Shown: positions 43,201 to 64,000 of the stretch, piece by piece
How the letters are laid out: each line of letters starts with the position of its first letter
Position numbering within the stretch: the stretch's first letter is position 1
Assembly: GCA_904066235.2 (NCBI GenBank)
Contig: CAJFCV020000006.1
Span: 12,152,001-12,216,000, forward strand
Source of the DNA: Bursaphelenchus xylophilus
Taxonomy: Eukaryota > Nematoda > Chromadorea > Rhabditida > Aphelenchoididae
Direction: 5' to 3'
DNA: 64,000 nucleotides
Notes under the pieces: model-generated
The model's database searches: none
Told to the model about the DNA's origin: nothing
Seen by the model: only the letters and a program-made list of their open reading frames with translations
Translations under genes and position numbers: made by a program

Positions 43201-43340
43201 TATCAGTCTGTCTGGAAAATAATCAACGCCCTTTCGCATCGAGAAGCGCATCGCCATCGAGAAAATGAATTATGTCGCGGCAAAATCAAATCGCTTCTCG
43301 CTTTGCAATTGGCGCAGCGACATTTGCTCGTTATTTTATA
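43201..43340. mobile_element. TATCAGTCTGTCGGG-type MITE beside the left arm
   Basis: TATCAGTCTGTCTGGAAAAT begins the copy. The interior GAGAAAATGAATTATGTCGC and the right part GCGACATTTGCTCGTTATTT match the family, but the right end is cut. It ends about 65 bp from the outer edge of the inverted duplication. Confidence 0.65.
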
Positions 43341-43384
43341 AAAAAAAAAAGGCTAATTGGCGTATTTTAAAAACGGTTCAATTA

Positions 43385-49120
<5,736 letters not shown>

Positions 49121-49522
49121 TCCAAAGACCAAAATGAGAATGGAAGTGCGTCCAAAAAGGAGAGGATCGAAGAATGCCCATTCCCGAGAAAGGCTTCGGA
49201 GAAAAACGTAATGAAGCCGGGGCCGGTTTTCGAATGCATTCCCAATGCGGTTTATGGAATTGCGACCATATCCACGGGGCTCATAAAAATTTGCATGGAA
49301 TTTGGAGATGGGGCAACGAAAAAGGAAGGCATCTGGAAATTAAGCGAGCAAAGATGGGAAAATGAAGAAAAATTTTTAAGGCTAAATTACTCGAGAATTG
49401 ACGCTTAGATTTTGAGGAAACTTGGGACAAACTTATTATATAAAACACTATTTGCTGAGATTTCTCAAAAAGAAGGCCCTCAGGAGGGCACTATATAAAA
49501 AATTGATGTTGGTCCCCCATAC

Positions 49523-50006
49523 TACAGTGACGGACCAGATCCAGTGGCAAAAAACGTACCATTTTTCATCCGGGAGGCATCAAAAATGTGGCCAAATGCT
49601 TCCCTCTCCAAGTGAAAGAACTTCCTTTTCTTTCCCTTACAAAAGAGCGGGGCACGTCAAACTGAGATAAGCTAAAACAGTCCGGTGAATGGATTGGCCA
49701 TTTGCCAATTTTCTTAAGAAAAGACGCTAAAAACCGCTTTGTCGGGGAAGAAATGGGGAGTTTTTGGGGCGAGAGAGTACGTTTTTGCGTGCATTTGTTC
49801 TCTCTTTCTCTGCGAAATCATGACGAAGTGTAAAAAACCGATAGCGAAGAGTCTATTCCGGTCACCGGACTTCTCAGTTTGACGTGCGAGGGCCCTTTTG
49901 AAATCGGAATTTTTCACTTGGAGAGGGAAGCATTTTGCCACATTTTTGACACTTCTCGGATACTTTATTGCTACAAGATCAGGTTTCCCACTGTACGCCC
50001 CTGCTG
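49523..50006. mobile_element. Palindromic MITE between tubulin and reductase starts, left arm
   Basis: This is the mirror of 52,870-53,352. The ends CAGTGACGGACCAGATCCAG and AGATCAGGTTTCCCACTGTA are imperfect complements, and the arms share GTGGC(C/A)AAATGCTTCCCTCT. It lies in the shared upstream region of two divergent genes. Confidence 0.65.
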
Positions 50007-50711
50007 TCGTCATCAAACCACGTCAAATCTATTGGATACACCTACAAAGAGCGAACAAACATTTTCAGTGATTTGTATATGATCTCAAGGGCTTGTGTGC
50101 GAGAGTTAAAGACTCTGGCTGAGAGCAATGCTCATGTATCAGTTTGTTGGGAAAATAATGTGGATTTGTCGCGTCTTGAAATAGGCTATTTGCGAATTCT
50201 CGGCTACGCCTGCAAAGTGATAACAAAAATTTTCTGGAATTGAGGCCAAATTTTTTAAGGCCAAATTTTAAAATGGTAATCTTGAACGGTTACCGTTTTA
50301 ATTTACCCTCTGTTCTTTTGCCCTCTGAACAAGTATGTTTTTCGTCCGCGTTTCTCACTCTGTTTCCCTCTGTTTTAAGCGGCTTTGGAGTTAACTGGCT
50401 TTGCTTGTTACACATTTTCTCTCGTTTCCCCACAATTCATTAATTCGCTTTGCAAAACCAAGGTATTTATAAACCTCAACCCGTGAAAAGATTGGTCCTC
50501 GATAGCTCTTTCAGCCTCACTTTCAAGTAAATGTTTCACTCCCCTTCTCTCCGTACAAGAAGTGTTTCTAGTTTGTGCCGCCCTCTAATTGTCATCGCGG
50601 CCACATAAAGCACAAATATCGCGCCCAGTTTTATAGTGCTGCGTGTTACTTTATAAAGACTTTTCGAGCCTCTATTTCACTCAGAGTTTTGTTGGGAGTG
50701 TTTGTTTCGGT

Positions 50712-50774
50712 ATGTCTACGATCACACTGCAAAATGGAATTGAGATGCCGATTGTGGGGCTGGGAACTTGGCAG
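50712..50774 (+). pseudogene. Orphan duplicate of aldo-keto reductase exon 1
   Basis: It encodes the 21-residue start MSTITLQNGIEMPIVGLGTW-Q with its GTAAGT donor, the mirror of 52,101-52,163. Reading on to the right it meets the antisense strand of reductase exons 3 and 2 in the spacer, so no sense exon follows. Confidence 0.9.
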
Positions 50775-50950
50775 GTAAGTGGAGGGGATAACAAATTGGG
50801 AGCGTAGCCAAGTGCTTATTAACCGCCCTTCCCCAAAATTCTCCAGCAACGCCACTGCAACAATTTCAAGTTCTTTTTTTTGTCCAATTGTTTCATTATG
50901 TACTGGAAAGAGAGCCCATGTGTGTATCCTAGTCGCACCAAAATCTCCCA

Positions 50951-51924
50951 GTATGCTTACATTATACGCCGTTGGATGATGAATCAAGTACAGATCGACG
51001 TAGTCAGTACGAAGGGCGGCCAGCTGCTTCCTCAAGGTCGGCTCAACGTCTTCCGGACGACTGTTATTGCACCACAGCTAAAATGACGACAATTTTACAT
51101 AGATCTTTTGTTTTACTTACTTTAGTAGTGATAAAGACATCTTTCCGGCTCAACTTTCCGCTTTTAAAATACTCTTCCAAGGCTTTCCCGACCTCTTCCT
51201 CATTGTTGTAGGCACTGGCAGTATCGATCAACCTGTAGCCGGCGTCCAAAGCCCCCTGAATCGCTTTGATTCCGTCTTCGTTGATGGTCTAAAATGGATC
51301 ATGACTTTGTAAAATACGTTGAGGACTGGAGTTTTTTTGAAGCTTTAAAAAACTGGGACGCAAAACTGAGCGATTCATATCGTATCCGCTGACAAACGCT
51401 TACAAAAATAATCGACTTTCCCACGGTTACATGGCTCTCTGGCCTAAAGATCGCGAACATTACACACACTTCTAGCTTGGGCCAATTTCAATTCCAGTAA
51501 ATTTTAATTTGCACTTTTTCTGGACAATCAAGAGATTCACTTTGCGGTCGAGAGAGTGCGCGGAATGCGGAGAGCAGTCGCAAAGAAAACACTTTTTGGC
51601 CATATTTATGCTGGTTTCTGGTGGAGAAAGTAGATTTTTTGTGGGAAAATTACACTTTGCGGTAGAAGTAGGTCTAAAACGTTTGATGCCAAAATTCGCA
51701 AAAGAGTATCAAATTTTTGCCGAGGATTTTTGTCTAAAAATTTAGGCCGCTTCTGCAAATCGCAAACTAGTCGATTTTAATCGATACAAAGTAGGCTAAA
51801 CGTGTGAGTGTCCTTGTCAATGGAGTATCAGTCTGCCGGGAAAATAACATCGGGAAGTCGCGACTTGAAATCGCCCATCCGCTTTGCGATCGCGGCCGCA
51901 GCTAGAGATTTGATTGCGGCGAGG
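50951..51924. other. Unique spacer between the duplication arms
   Basis: The 974-bp spacer holds reductase exons 3 and 2 (minus strand), a dispersed GAGAGAGTGCGCGGAATGCG element near 51,551, and a partial TATCAGTCTGCCGGG MITE at 51,826 that runs up to the right inner boundary. The junction at 50,950/50,951 falls 10 bases inside reductase intron 3 (GTAAGCATAC|TGGGAG). Confidence 0.85.
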
Positions 51925-52163
51925 TGGGAGATTTTGGTGCGACTAGGATACACACATGGGCTCTCTTTCCAGTACATAATGAAACAATTGGACAAAAAAA
52001 AGAACTTGAAATTGTTGCAGTGGCGTTGCTGGAGAATTTTGGGGAAGGGCGGTTAATAAGCACTTGGCTACGCTCCCAATTTGTTATCCCCTCCACTTAC
52101 CTGCCAAGTTCCCAGCCCCACAATCGGCATCTCAATTCCATTTTGCAGTGTGATCGTAGACAT
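50961..52163 (-). pseudogene. Aldo-keto reductase, 5' part (exons 1-3)
   Basis: Exons 52,101-52,163, 51,121-51,288 and 50,961-51,077 join in phase to give 116 residues of an aldo-keto reductase. The catalytic tetrad stands at the canonical numbers: Asp43, Tyr48, Lys77 and His110 (LIHHP). The family reduces carbonyls with NADPH in a TIM barrel of about 310-320 residues. After exon 3 the donor leads straight into the left duplication arm, and the barrel's central strands are missing. The last exon survives at 42,552-42,852. The start region is shared head-to-head with beta-tubulin across a 1.6-kb interval. It is a once-functional gene broken by the rearrangement, unless the assembly is wrong. 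Confidence 0.88.
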
Positions 52164-53754
52164 ACCGAAACAAACACTCCCAACAAAACTCTGAGTGAAA
52201 TAGAGGCTCGAAAAGTCTTTATAAAGTAACACGCAGCACTATAAAACTGGGCGCGATATTTGTGCTTTATGTGGCCGCGATGACAATTAGAGGGCGGCAC
52301 AAACTAGAAACACTTCTTGTACGGAGAGAAGGGGAGTGAAACATTTACTTGAAAGTGAGGCTGAAAGAGCTATCGAGGACCAATCTTTTCACGGGTTGAG
52401 GTTTATAAATACCTTGGTTTTGCAAAGCGAATTAATGAATTGTGGGGAAACGAGAGAAAATGTGTAACAAGCAAAGCCAGTTAACTCCAAAGCCGCTTAA
52501 AACAGAGGGAAACAGAGTGAGAAACGCGGACGAAAAACATACTTGTTCAGAGGGCAAAAGAACAGAGGGTAAATTAAAACGGTAACCGTTCAAGATTACC
52601 ATTTTAAAATTTGGCCTTAAAAAATTTGGCCTCAATTCCAGAAAATTTTTGTTATCACTTTGCAGGCGTAGCCGAGAATTCGCAAATAGCCTATTTCAAG
52701 ACGCGACAAATCCACATTATTTTCCCAACAAACTGATACATGAGCATTGCTCTCAGCCAGAGTCTTTAACTCTCGCACACAAGCCCTTGAGATCATATAC
52801 AAATCACTGAAAATGTTTGTTCGCTCTTTGTAGGTGTATCCAATAGATTTGACGTGGTTTGATGACGACAGCAGGGGCGTACAGTGGGAAACCTGATCTT
52901 GTAGCAATAAAGTATCCGAGAAGTGTCAAAAATGTGGCAAAATGCTTCCCTCTCCAAGTGAAAAATTCCGATTTCAAAAGGGCCCTCGCACGTCAAACTG
53001 AGAAGTCCGGTGACCGGAATAGACTCTTCGCTATCGGTTTTTTACACTTCGTCATGATTTCGCAGAGAAAGAGAGAACAAATGCACGCAAAAACGTACTC
53101 TCTCGCCCCAAAAACTCCCCATTTCTTCCCCGACAAAGCGGTTTTTAGCGTCTTTTCTTAAGAAAATTGGCAAATGGCCAATCCATTCACCGGACTGTTT
53201 TAGCTTATCTCAGTTTGACGTGCCCCGCTCTTTTGTAAGGGAAAGAAAAGGAAGTTCTTTCACTTGGAGAGGGAAGCATTTGGCCACATTTTTGATGCCT
53301 CCCGGATGAAAAATGGTACGTTTTTTGCCACTGGATCTGGTCCGTCACTGTAGTATGGGGGACCAACATCAATTTTTTATATAGTGCCCTCCTGAGGGCC
53401 TTCTTTTTGAGAAATCTCAGCAAATAGTGTTTTATATAATAAGTTTGTCCCAAGTTTCCTCAAAATCTAAGCGTCAATTCTCGAGTAATTTAGCCTTAAA
53501 AATTTTTCTTCATTTTCCCATCTTTGCTCGCTTAATTTCCAGATGCCTTCCTTTTTCGTTGCCCCATCTCCAAATTCCATGCAAATTTTTATGAGCCCCG
53601 TGGATATGGTCGCAATTCCATAAACCGCATTGGGAATGCATTCGAAAACCGGCCCCGGCTTCATTACGTTTTTCTCCGAAGCCTTTCTCGGGAATGGGCA
53701 TTCTTCGATCCTCTCCTTTTTGGACGCACTTCCATTCTCATTTTGGTCTTTGGA
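52164..53754. promoter_or_regulatory. Divergent promoter interval between reductase and beta-tubulin
   Basis: The two start codons face away from each other across 1.59 kb. The middle is occupied by the palindromic MITE at 52,870-53,352. Close upstream of tubulin, 53,434-53,446 reads TTTATATAATAAG. I cannot identify specific regulator sites. Confidence 0.4.
52870..53352. mobile_element. Palindromic MITE in the divergent promoter interval
   Basis: The ends TACAGTGGGAAACCTGATCT and CTGGATCTGGTCCGTCACTG are imperfect inverted repeats. Inner blocks GTGGCAAAATGCTTCCCTCT and AGAGGGAAGCATTTGGCCAC pair well. Half copies of the same end occur in tubulin intron 3 at 56,968-57,060 (and its mirror) and at 26,410. 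Confidence 0.65.
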
Positions 53755-59812
<6,058 letters not shown>

Positions 59813-60102
59813 AAATCATCGAAAATTTTTGAGAATGATATTTTGCTTGATTTTCTGAAGTGATCTCGCTTGGTGCTAATAAAAGTACTTTCCTTATTAA
59901 ACCGAGACACATACATTCCCTAATCAGCATCGCCAACCGTGTTTATAAGCATTTCCCTTTTTTCCGAACGGATCAACAACACTTTCTAATCGCCGAAACC
60001 GGTCTCGAACGCAAAAACAAACCTTGGTTTGTATCCTTGACGAATCTCTCGACTTATATACCGGCTACTTTGGTAAATCGCTTCTGTATTTTCATTCACA
60101 AA

Positions 60103-62204
60103 ATGTCAGCGCAAGAGACGGCGAGATCCGCCGGGATGATATCGATTTGTTTGGCGGTAACCTCAGTCGCCTATATTATGATGTACTTGCCGTATTTTCT
60201 GAGCCAAGTTGAAGAGATTCGGAGTTTGAGCAGGATGGAGATGGAGAAATTTCAGGTTGAGGAGGTAATTGAAATTGCTACTGTAAATTTTGGTATACTA
60301 TGTAGTATGCAATTCCAGGCATTTCTTGACAAATTGACAAGAAGGAAAGTGCTTCCATAGTCGAAGCTATTTTTCGAAGTGCAAAAACTGAAATTGCACT
60401 GTGCTAACTGATGTTTAGACCGGACGTACGGTGCAAAATGGGTGTTTTGAAGAACGGTGCAATTACCGTATAAAATGCACAATGCAGGGTTGCAGAAAAT
60501 TCTCAGTACTTTATTGTAGCCAGCAGTACACACCTAAAATCTATTTTTTTTCAAAAGCGGCAATATCCTATTATTTCGCGACATAGGTTCCGTCTAATGC
60601 AAAGTTGGTCGTCTAAAATCCTCTGTGAAGGATTATACTTGCTGTACTTTGTACAGCGAAAGAGTTGACGTAGAAAAGATTCTTTCAAGTTCAAAATTAA
60701 AAATTTCAGAGGCTCGTCTGGGAGAATGCAAGGGAGCTTCGGGGAAGTTCTCCGTCAATTGTGCAGCAAAGGAGAAAACGGCAATCCAGGGACCAATGTC
60801 GTAAGTTGGAGTACAGCTTTATACAACTCCAAAAGCGCCATGAGAACCGTTGAAAATATATGATGTTTACTATCAGTCTGTCGGGAAAATAATGAGCATT
60901 CTGCCGCGTTAAAAACCGCATCGGCGATGACTTGTACCACGGAGAAAATCAAATTTCTCTACGAGCGAAATTTTGCTCATAATTTTCCCGACATACTGAT
61001 ACTTTTTTTGAAATAGCGCTTTTTGCAATCCAATTTGCAACAAAAACACCTTTATATGCTCTAAACTTCAGACTGTTTCAAATCCGAGAACAACTGCCCT
61101 GAAGGTCCTCCCGGCCCTTCTGGTCCACCCGGCGACAACGGAGAGCACGGCGAGACCGGAGTTCGCGGTCCCCCAGGCGACGCAGCTTTGCCGTCAGAGC
61201 CCCGCACCTTCGAAGAGTCATGCCGAGTCTGTCCACCAGGCCCTCCAGGCATCCCCGGCTATGTGGGTCCGCCTGGCGAGCCGGGCGAACAAGGGCAAGC
61301 CGGACGGAGCGGTCCTGTCGGGCAGCCCGGAAGAAATGGGGCTGTGGGAAGCCCCGGGGAGAATGGATTCCCCGGCACGCCGGGAACGGACGGAGAGCCG
61401 GGCCCGCCCGGACAAGAGGGCGTTCGTGGGTTGCCGGGGGCCAAGGGCACGCCGGGAAGTCGAGGAGCGCCCGGACCGCCGGGATACCCGGGGATCTCGG
61501 GGCATCCCGGAGTTAATGGCGTTCAGGTAAGCAAAGGTTGAATTTTTATGTCTAGATCAACACTGCTTGGAGTAAAAGATCATGAGAAATGATTTTCACA
61601 ATGTGTTTTTAGCGGGTCTCTGCGAAAATCGCAAAAAAAGTGGTTTACACAGTGAATTTTGACCCAAAACGTCATTTTGCACAGAGCAGTTGGATTTTTT
61701 TGCACTAATGTCGCCCGCGACGCCCATTTTTTGCACAAGTCATTGTTTTTCCGAATGCGACACATTTTTGAAAGTATCAGTCTGTCGGGAAAATAATGAC
61801 CACAATGTCGCTGCACCAGCCACGTCTCTAAAGCAAAAAAAACTTGATTTTCTCCGCAACACAGTTCATTTTCTCGGTGGCTATGCGATTTTACCTTTGA
61901 CAGAATGCTCACTATTTTCCCCACAGACTGATATTATGTATAAAATAAGATGCAACAATCACTTTTTTAGGGACCTCAAGGCCCTCCCGGAGAGCCGGGC
62001 CCAGATGGAAATTCGGGATATCCAGGCATTTCTGGAGGGAGCGGAGGAATGGGAGAGCCGGGAGACGACGCCAACTACTGTAAATGCCCGCCAAGAGGGA
62101 GAAAGAACTCGTTCCCGTCTCCGCCAGTGACCCTGGAACCAACCACGGAGTATGAGCCTTCAAGAAATGAAGAGACATATAATAAGAGGAAAACGACACT
62201 TTGA
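60103..62204 (+). CDS. Cuticle collagen
   Basis: Exons 60,103-60,264, 60,710-60,800, 61,072-61,526 and 61,971-62,204 join in phase to give 313 residues. The nematode cuticle collagen N-terminal domain is present, with one hydrophobic segment (about residues 12-33) followed by a charged helical region. A furin-type site RRKR stands at 75-78, where the pro-region is expected to be cut. Cysteine clusters (C84, C86, C93; CRVC; CKC) bracket Gly-X-Y blocks. The longest runs from about [20 protein letters not shown] to the end of exon 3 and continues in exon 4 after a phase-0 intron. Such collagens are secreted by the hypodermis, trimerise and are cross-linked into the cuticle. TTATATAC at about 60,052 is a possible TATA box. 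Introns 2 and 3 each carry one MITE of the same family. Confidence 0.93.
60871..61001. mobile_element. TATCAGTCTGTCGGG-type MITE in collagen intron 2
   Basis: TATCAGTCTGTCGGGAAAAT and ATTTTCCCGACATACTGATA are the ends of a 131-bp copy with AATCAAATTTCTC in the middle. Confidence 0.85.
61775..61933. mobile_element. TATCAGTCTGTCGGG-type MITE in collagen intron 3
   Basis: TATCAGTCTGTCGGGAAAAT and ATTTTCCCCACAGACTGATA bound a 159-bp copy. It ends 37 bp before exon 4. Confidence 0.85.
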
Positions 62205-64000
62205 GTTTTTTCTTTGTGTATGAAAGGCGATCAGTTGGAAAAATAAAGGCATTACGTTAGTAAAGGCGTATGCGAATAACAGTTTGTAGAAACAAACGGG
62301 ATGTAAAATGTGTCTACAGAAATATGCTGGAAAGTTTTTGTCCTTTGATGATTAGAACCATTCAGAGTTTGTGAGGGGGTGGATCACGAGGATCTCCTAG
62401 GAAAGACTCGCCGTACAAATGATAGATTTATCCAAACAAGCGATGCAATTGGGAAAAATCCAAGCTATAGTAAATAAGTTGAAAAGAAAACCAAGACCAA
62501 ACTGTAGAAAACGGATAATACTCGGGCTCATGCGTCCTTCCTCTGTCCTCCTTCTAACTTTCTCCAACCTCTGACAAAAATACTATATTCCTGAATTTCT
62601 CCCTCTGGCCTTCTTACTGGATGTCATCGTAGCCCTCTAGTTGCTGCAGAATGCCAATAAGTTTTTACGTGGTGGTAGCATTTGCGGGTGTGCGTGTGGT
62701 TTTTTCTTGAGGTTCCACTGGGTCCAAGAGTGTTACCGGGCCCCATATGTGTTTGAATTCGTGATTGTTGGCCATAGTGCTGCTCTGGGTCTTACTGCTG
62801 ACTTTAATCAATTGTCATCATACCGAAATACACTGCCTGGATTGGCAAGCGCGGATCGGGTTTTTCTGCGCTGGGAAAGCCATAAAAAGTCGTTAGAGGT
62901 GCCCGACCTGCTCGGCACCGGCCGGGCCGCAAAAAATCGACCTGCCTCCAACTCTACGCATTCTTTGCAACGTCACTGTCAAAAAAGGAAGAAATCTCGG
63001 AGATGTTTATCTATTTCTGTCTTCCCAAACTTCTTGAGATTCGAAGCAAATCAGCACAAGCTATAAATTGCCGCGCCGAAGAACGGCTGTAGTCTCGACG
63101 GGTTTGCGAAGCGGATCGTTGTTGCGGGAAAGCTGGAAAATCATTAACTCATTTTTTGCGGAGTGCAAAACAGTGGGGGGATTTCTATTGTCACGGAACG
63201 TGCAAAAAAGGTGGTGCGCCAGATTTATTGCTTCATTTGTCGAAAAATAATTGATCGATTTGCTTTTTGCCCTTTTTTTATTTGTTACAACGATTCAATT
63301 TTACAACGGTTGTAAGAGAAAAAAGTCGCGGGATCAAAAATCTTCCAACTAAAGAATATTCTAAAGTCTAACGAACACTGTTTTATTCTCCATGTGCAGT
63401 AATCAAGGAGCCATTTTTAGAACTTCTGTTTGCATGGAAAGTTTCTCACGCGCGACATTCCGGGTTGTTATTAAATTTTGCACTAAATTTTGGCGTGATC
63501 ACAACTCAATTCGTGATTTACATATCAAAATGAGCTTATTTTTTGTAGTATAATATTATAGTTAAAGGATTCGTTTTTTGTCAAGGAAAGATAAATACTT
63601 ATATGGAGTATGAAGTTACAGAGCGACATATGTGTCAAAAAATCGCAAAGTTTTCATGATTCAGAATATGTAAAAATTAGCTGACCAATTTTGGTTTGTA
63701 ACGGCGAAAAAATCCTCAGAACTTTTCTCGCAACCCACGCAAAAATGCCCCTTTTTGACCTAGTTTTTACCAAATATAAAGCTTTGTTTTGAGCTAAAGT
63801 AAATCCTGGCATCTCATCTCAAAATCTGACAAGCCTTAAAATATCAAAATTGATTAATTTTGCTATTTTGTATATACCCGCAAGAAAACGATTATCAGTT
63901 TTCTAACGGGATGTAAAAATAGTTTGGATCGATAAAAATGACGAAAGAACCCCATCGAAAGATTGATTGGTTACAGTAATCAGAAATTAGGTACGAAGGT
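62205..64000. other. Gene-free right end with a partial hairpin MITE
   Basis: AATAAA at about 62,241 is the probable collagen poly(A) signal. A plus-strand frame at 62,641-63,066 and its neighbours have no recognisable domain and no splice context. From about 63,594 to 63,865 lies one arm of the hairpin MITE seen at 12,774 and 22,342 (TACTTATATGGAGTATGAAG... GAGCTAAAGTAAATCCTGG). Its mirror arm is absent. Confidence 0.5.

Noticed and set aside
50646..51035. Antisense frame over the left-arm reductase exon 1
   Set aside because: It combines true reductase exon 3 with intron and mirror-arm sequence across the junction at 50,950. The downstream part is not homologous to the family.
61218..61505. 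Alternative frames over the collagen exon
   Set aside because: The Gly-X-Y pattern and correct splice phases are only in the collagen frame. The others are Arg/Ser/Pro-rich shadows.
62641..63066. 141-codon plus-strand frame downstream of collagen
   Set aside because: No recognisable domain, mixed composition and no promoter or splice signals.

Overview
The window is nuclear DNA from a nematode, most likely a rhabditid. The evidence is an AT-rich background, short GT-AG introns with TTTTCAG-type acceptors, a cuticle collagen with the nematode N-terminal domain, TIL-type (Ascaris trypsin inhibitor-like) inhibitors, acceptor sites abutting start codons as expected for spliced-leader trans-splicing, and dense Tc1/mariner elements and MITEs. 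The species cannot be named from the sequence alone.

Layout. 1-10.9 kb is repeat territory: a ~154-bp satellite, one unknown first exon on the minus strand, a dense array of the imperfect palindrome TGCACNGTGC(A), a hairpin MITE, and a ~148-bp tandem array split by a dead mariner. 10.9-16.2 kb holds a 12-exon BRD8-like bromodomain gene (+). 16.7-19.2 kb is a two-exon RING-like gene (-) whose 2-kb intron is filled with palindromic elements. 20.7-21.1 kb encodes a PHPT1-type phosphohistidine phosphatase. 21.7-24.1 kb has two convergent secreted CS-alpha-beta defensin-like genes, one of them two-domain. 27.2-35.8 kb carries three minus-strand housekeeping genes: BORCS8-like, MRPS27 and HINFP. 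The first two are close enough to form an operon. 37.2-42.3 kb holds three small secreted TIL-domain inhibitor genes.

43.4-59.5 kb is the main structure, an inverted duplication with two nearly identical ~7.55-kb arms around a 974-bp spacer. The right arm contains most of an intact beta-tubulin gene (+), which finishes just outside the arm. The left arm holds a truncated mirror copy. Each arm carries the same Tc1-like element in tubulin intron 1. The duplication broke a neighbouring aldo-keto reductase gene: exon 1 now exists twice, exons 2-3 lie in the spacer, the last exon lies beyond the far arm, and the middle of the gene is missing. 60.1-62.2 kb is a cuticle collagen gene. 62.2-64 kb has no gene I can support.

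Two window-wide patterns stand out. The palindrome TGCACNGTGC(A) is hugely over-represented and enters two coding exons. A second motif, roughly TATATTRYACTWGAY in either orientation, occurs in most of the longer introns. The small secreted genes suggest a local cluster of antimicrobial and protease-inhibitor genes, while the remaining genes are conserved housekeeping functions with no obvious functional link.
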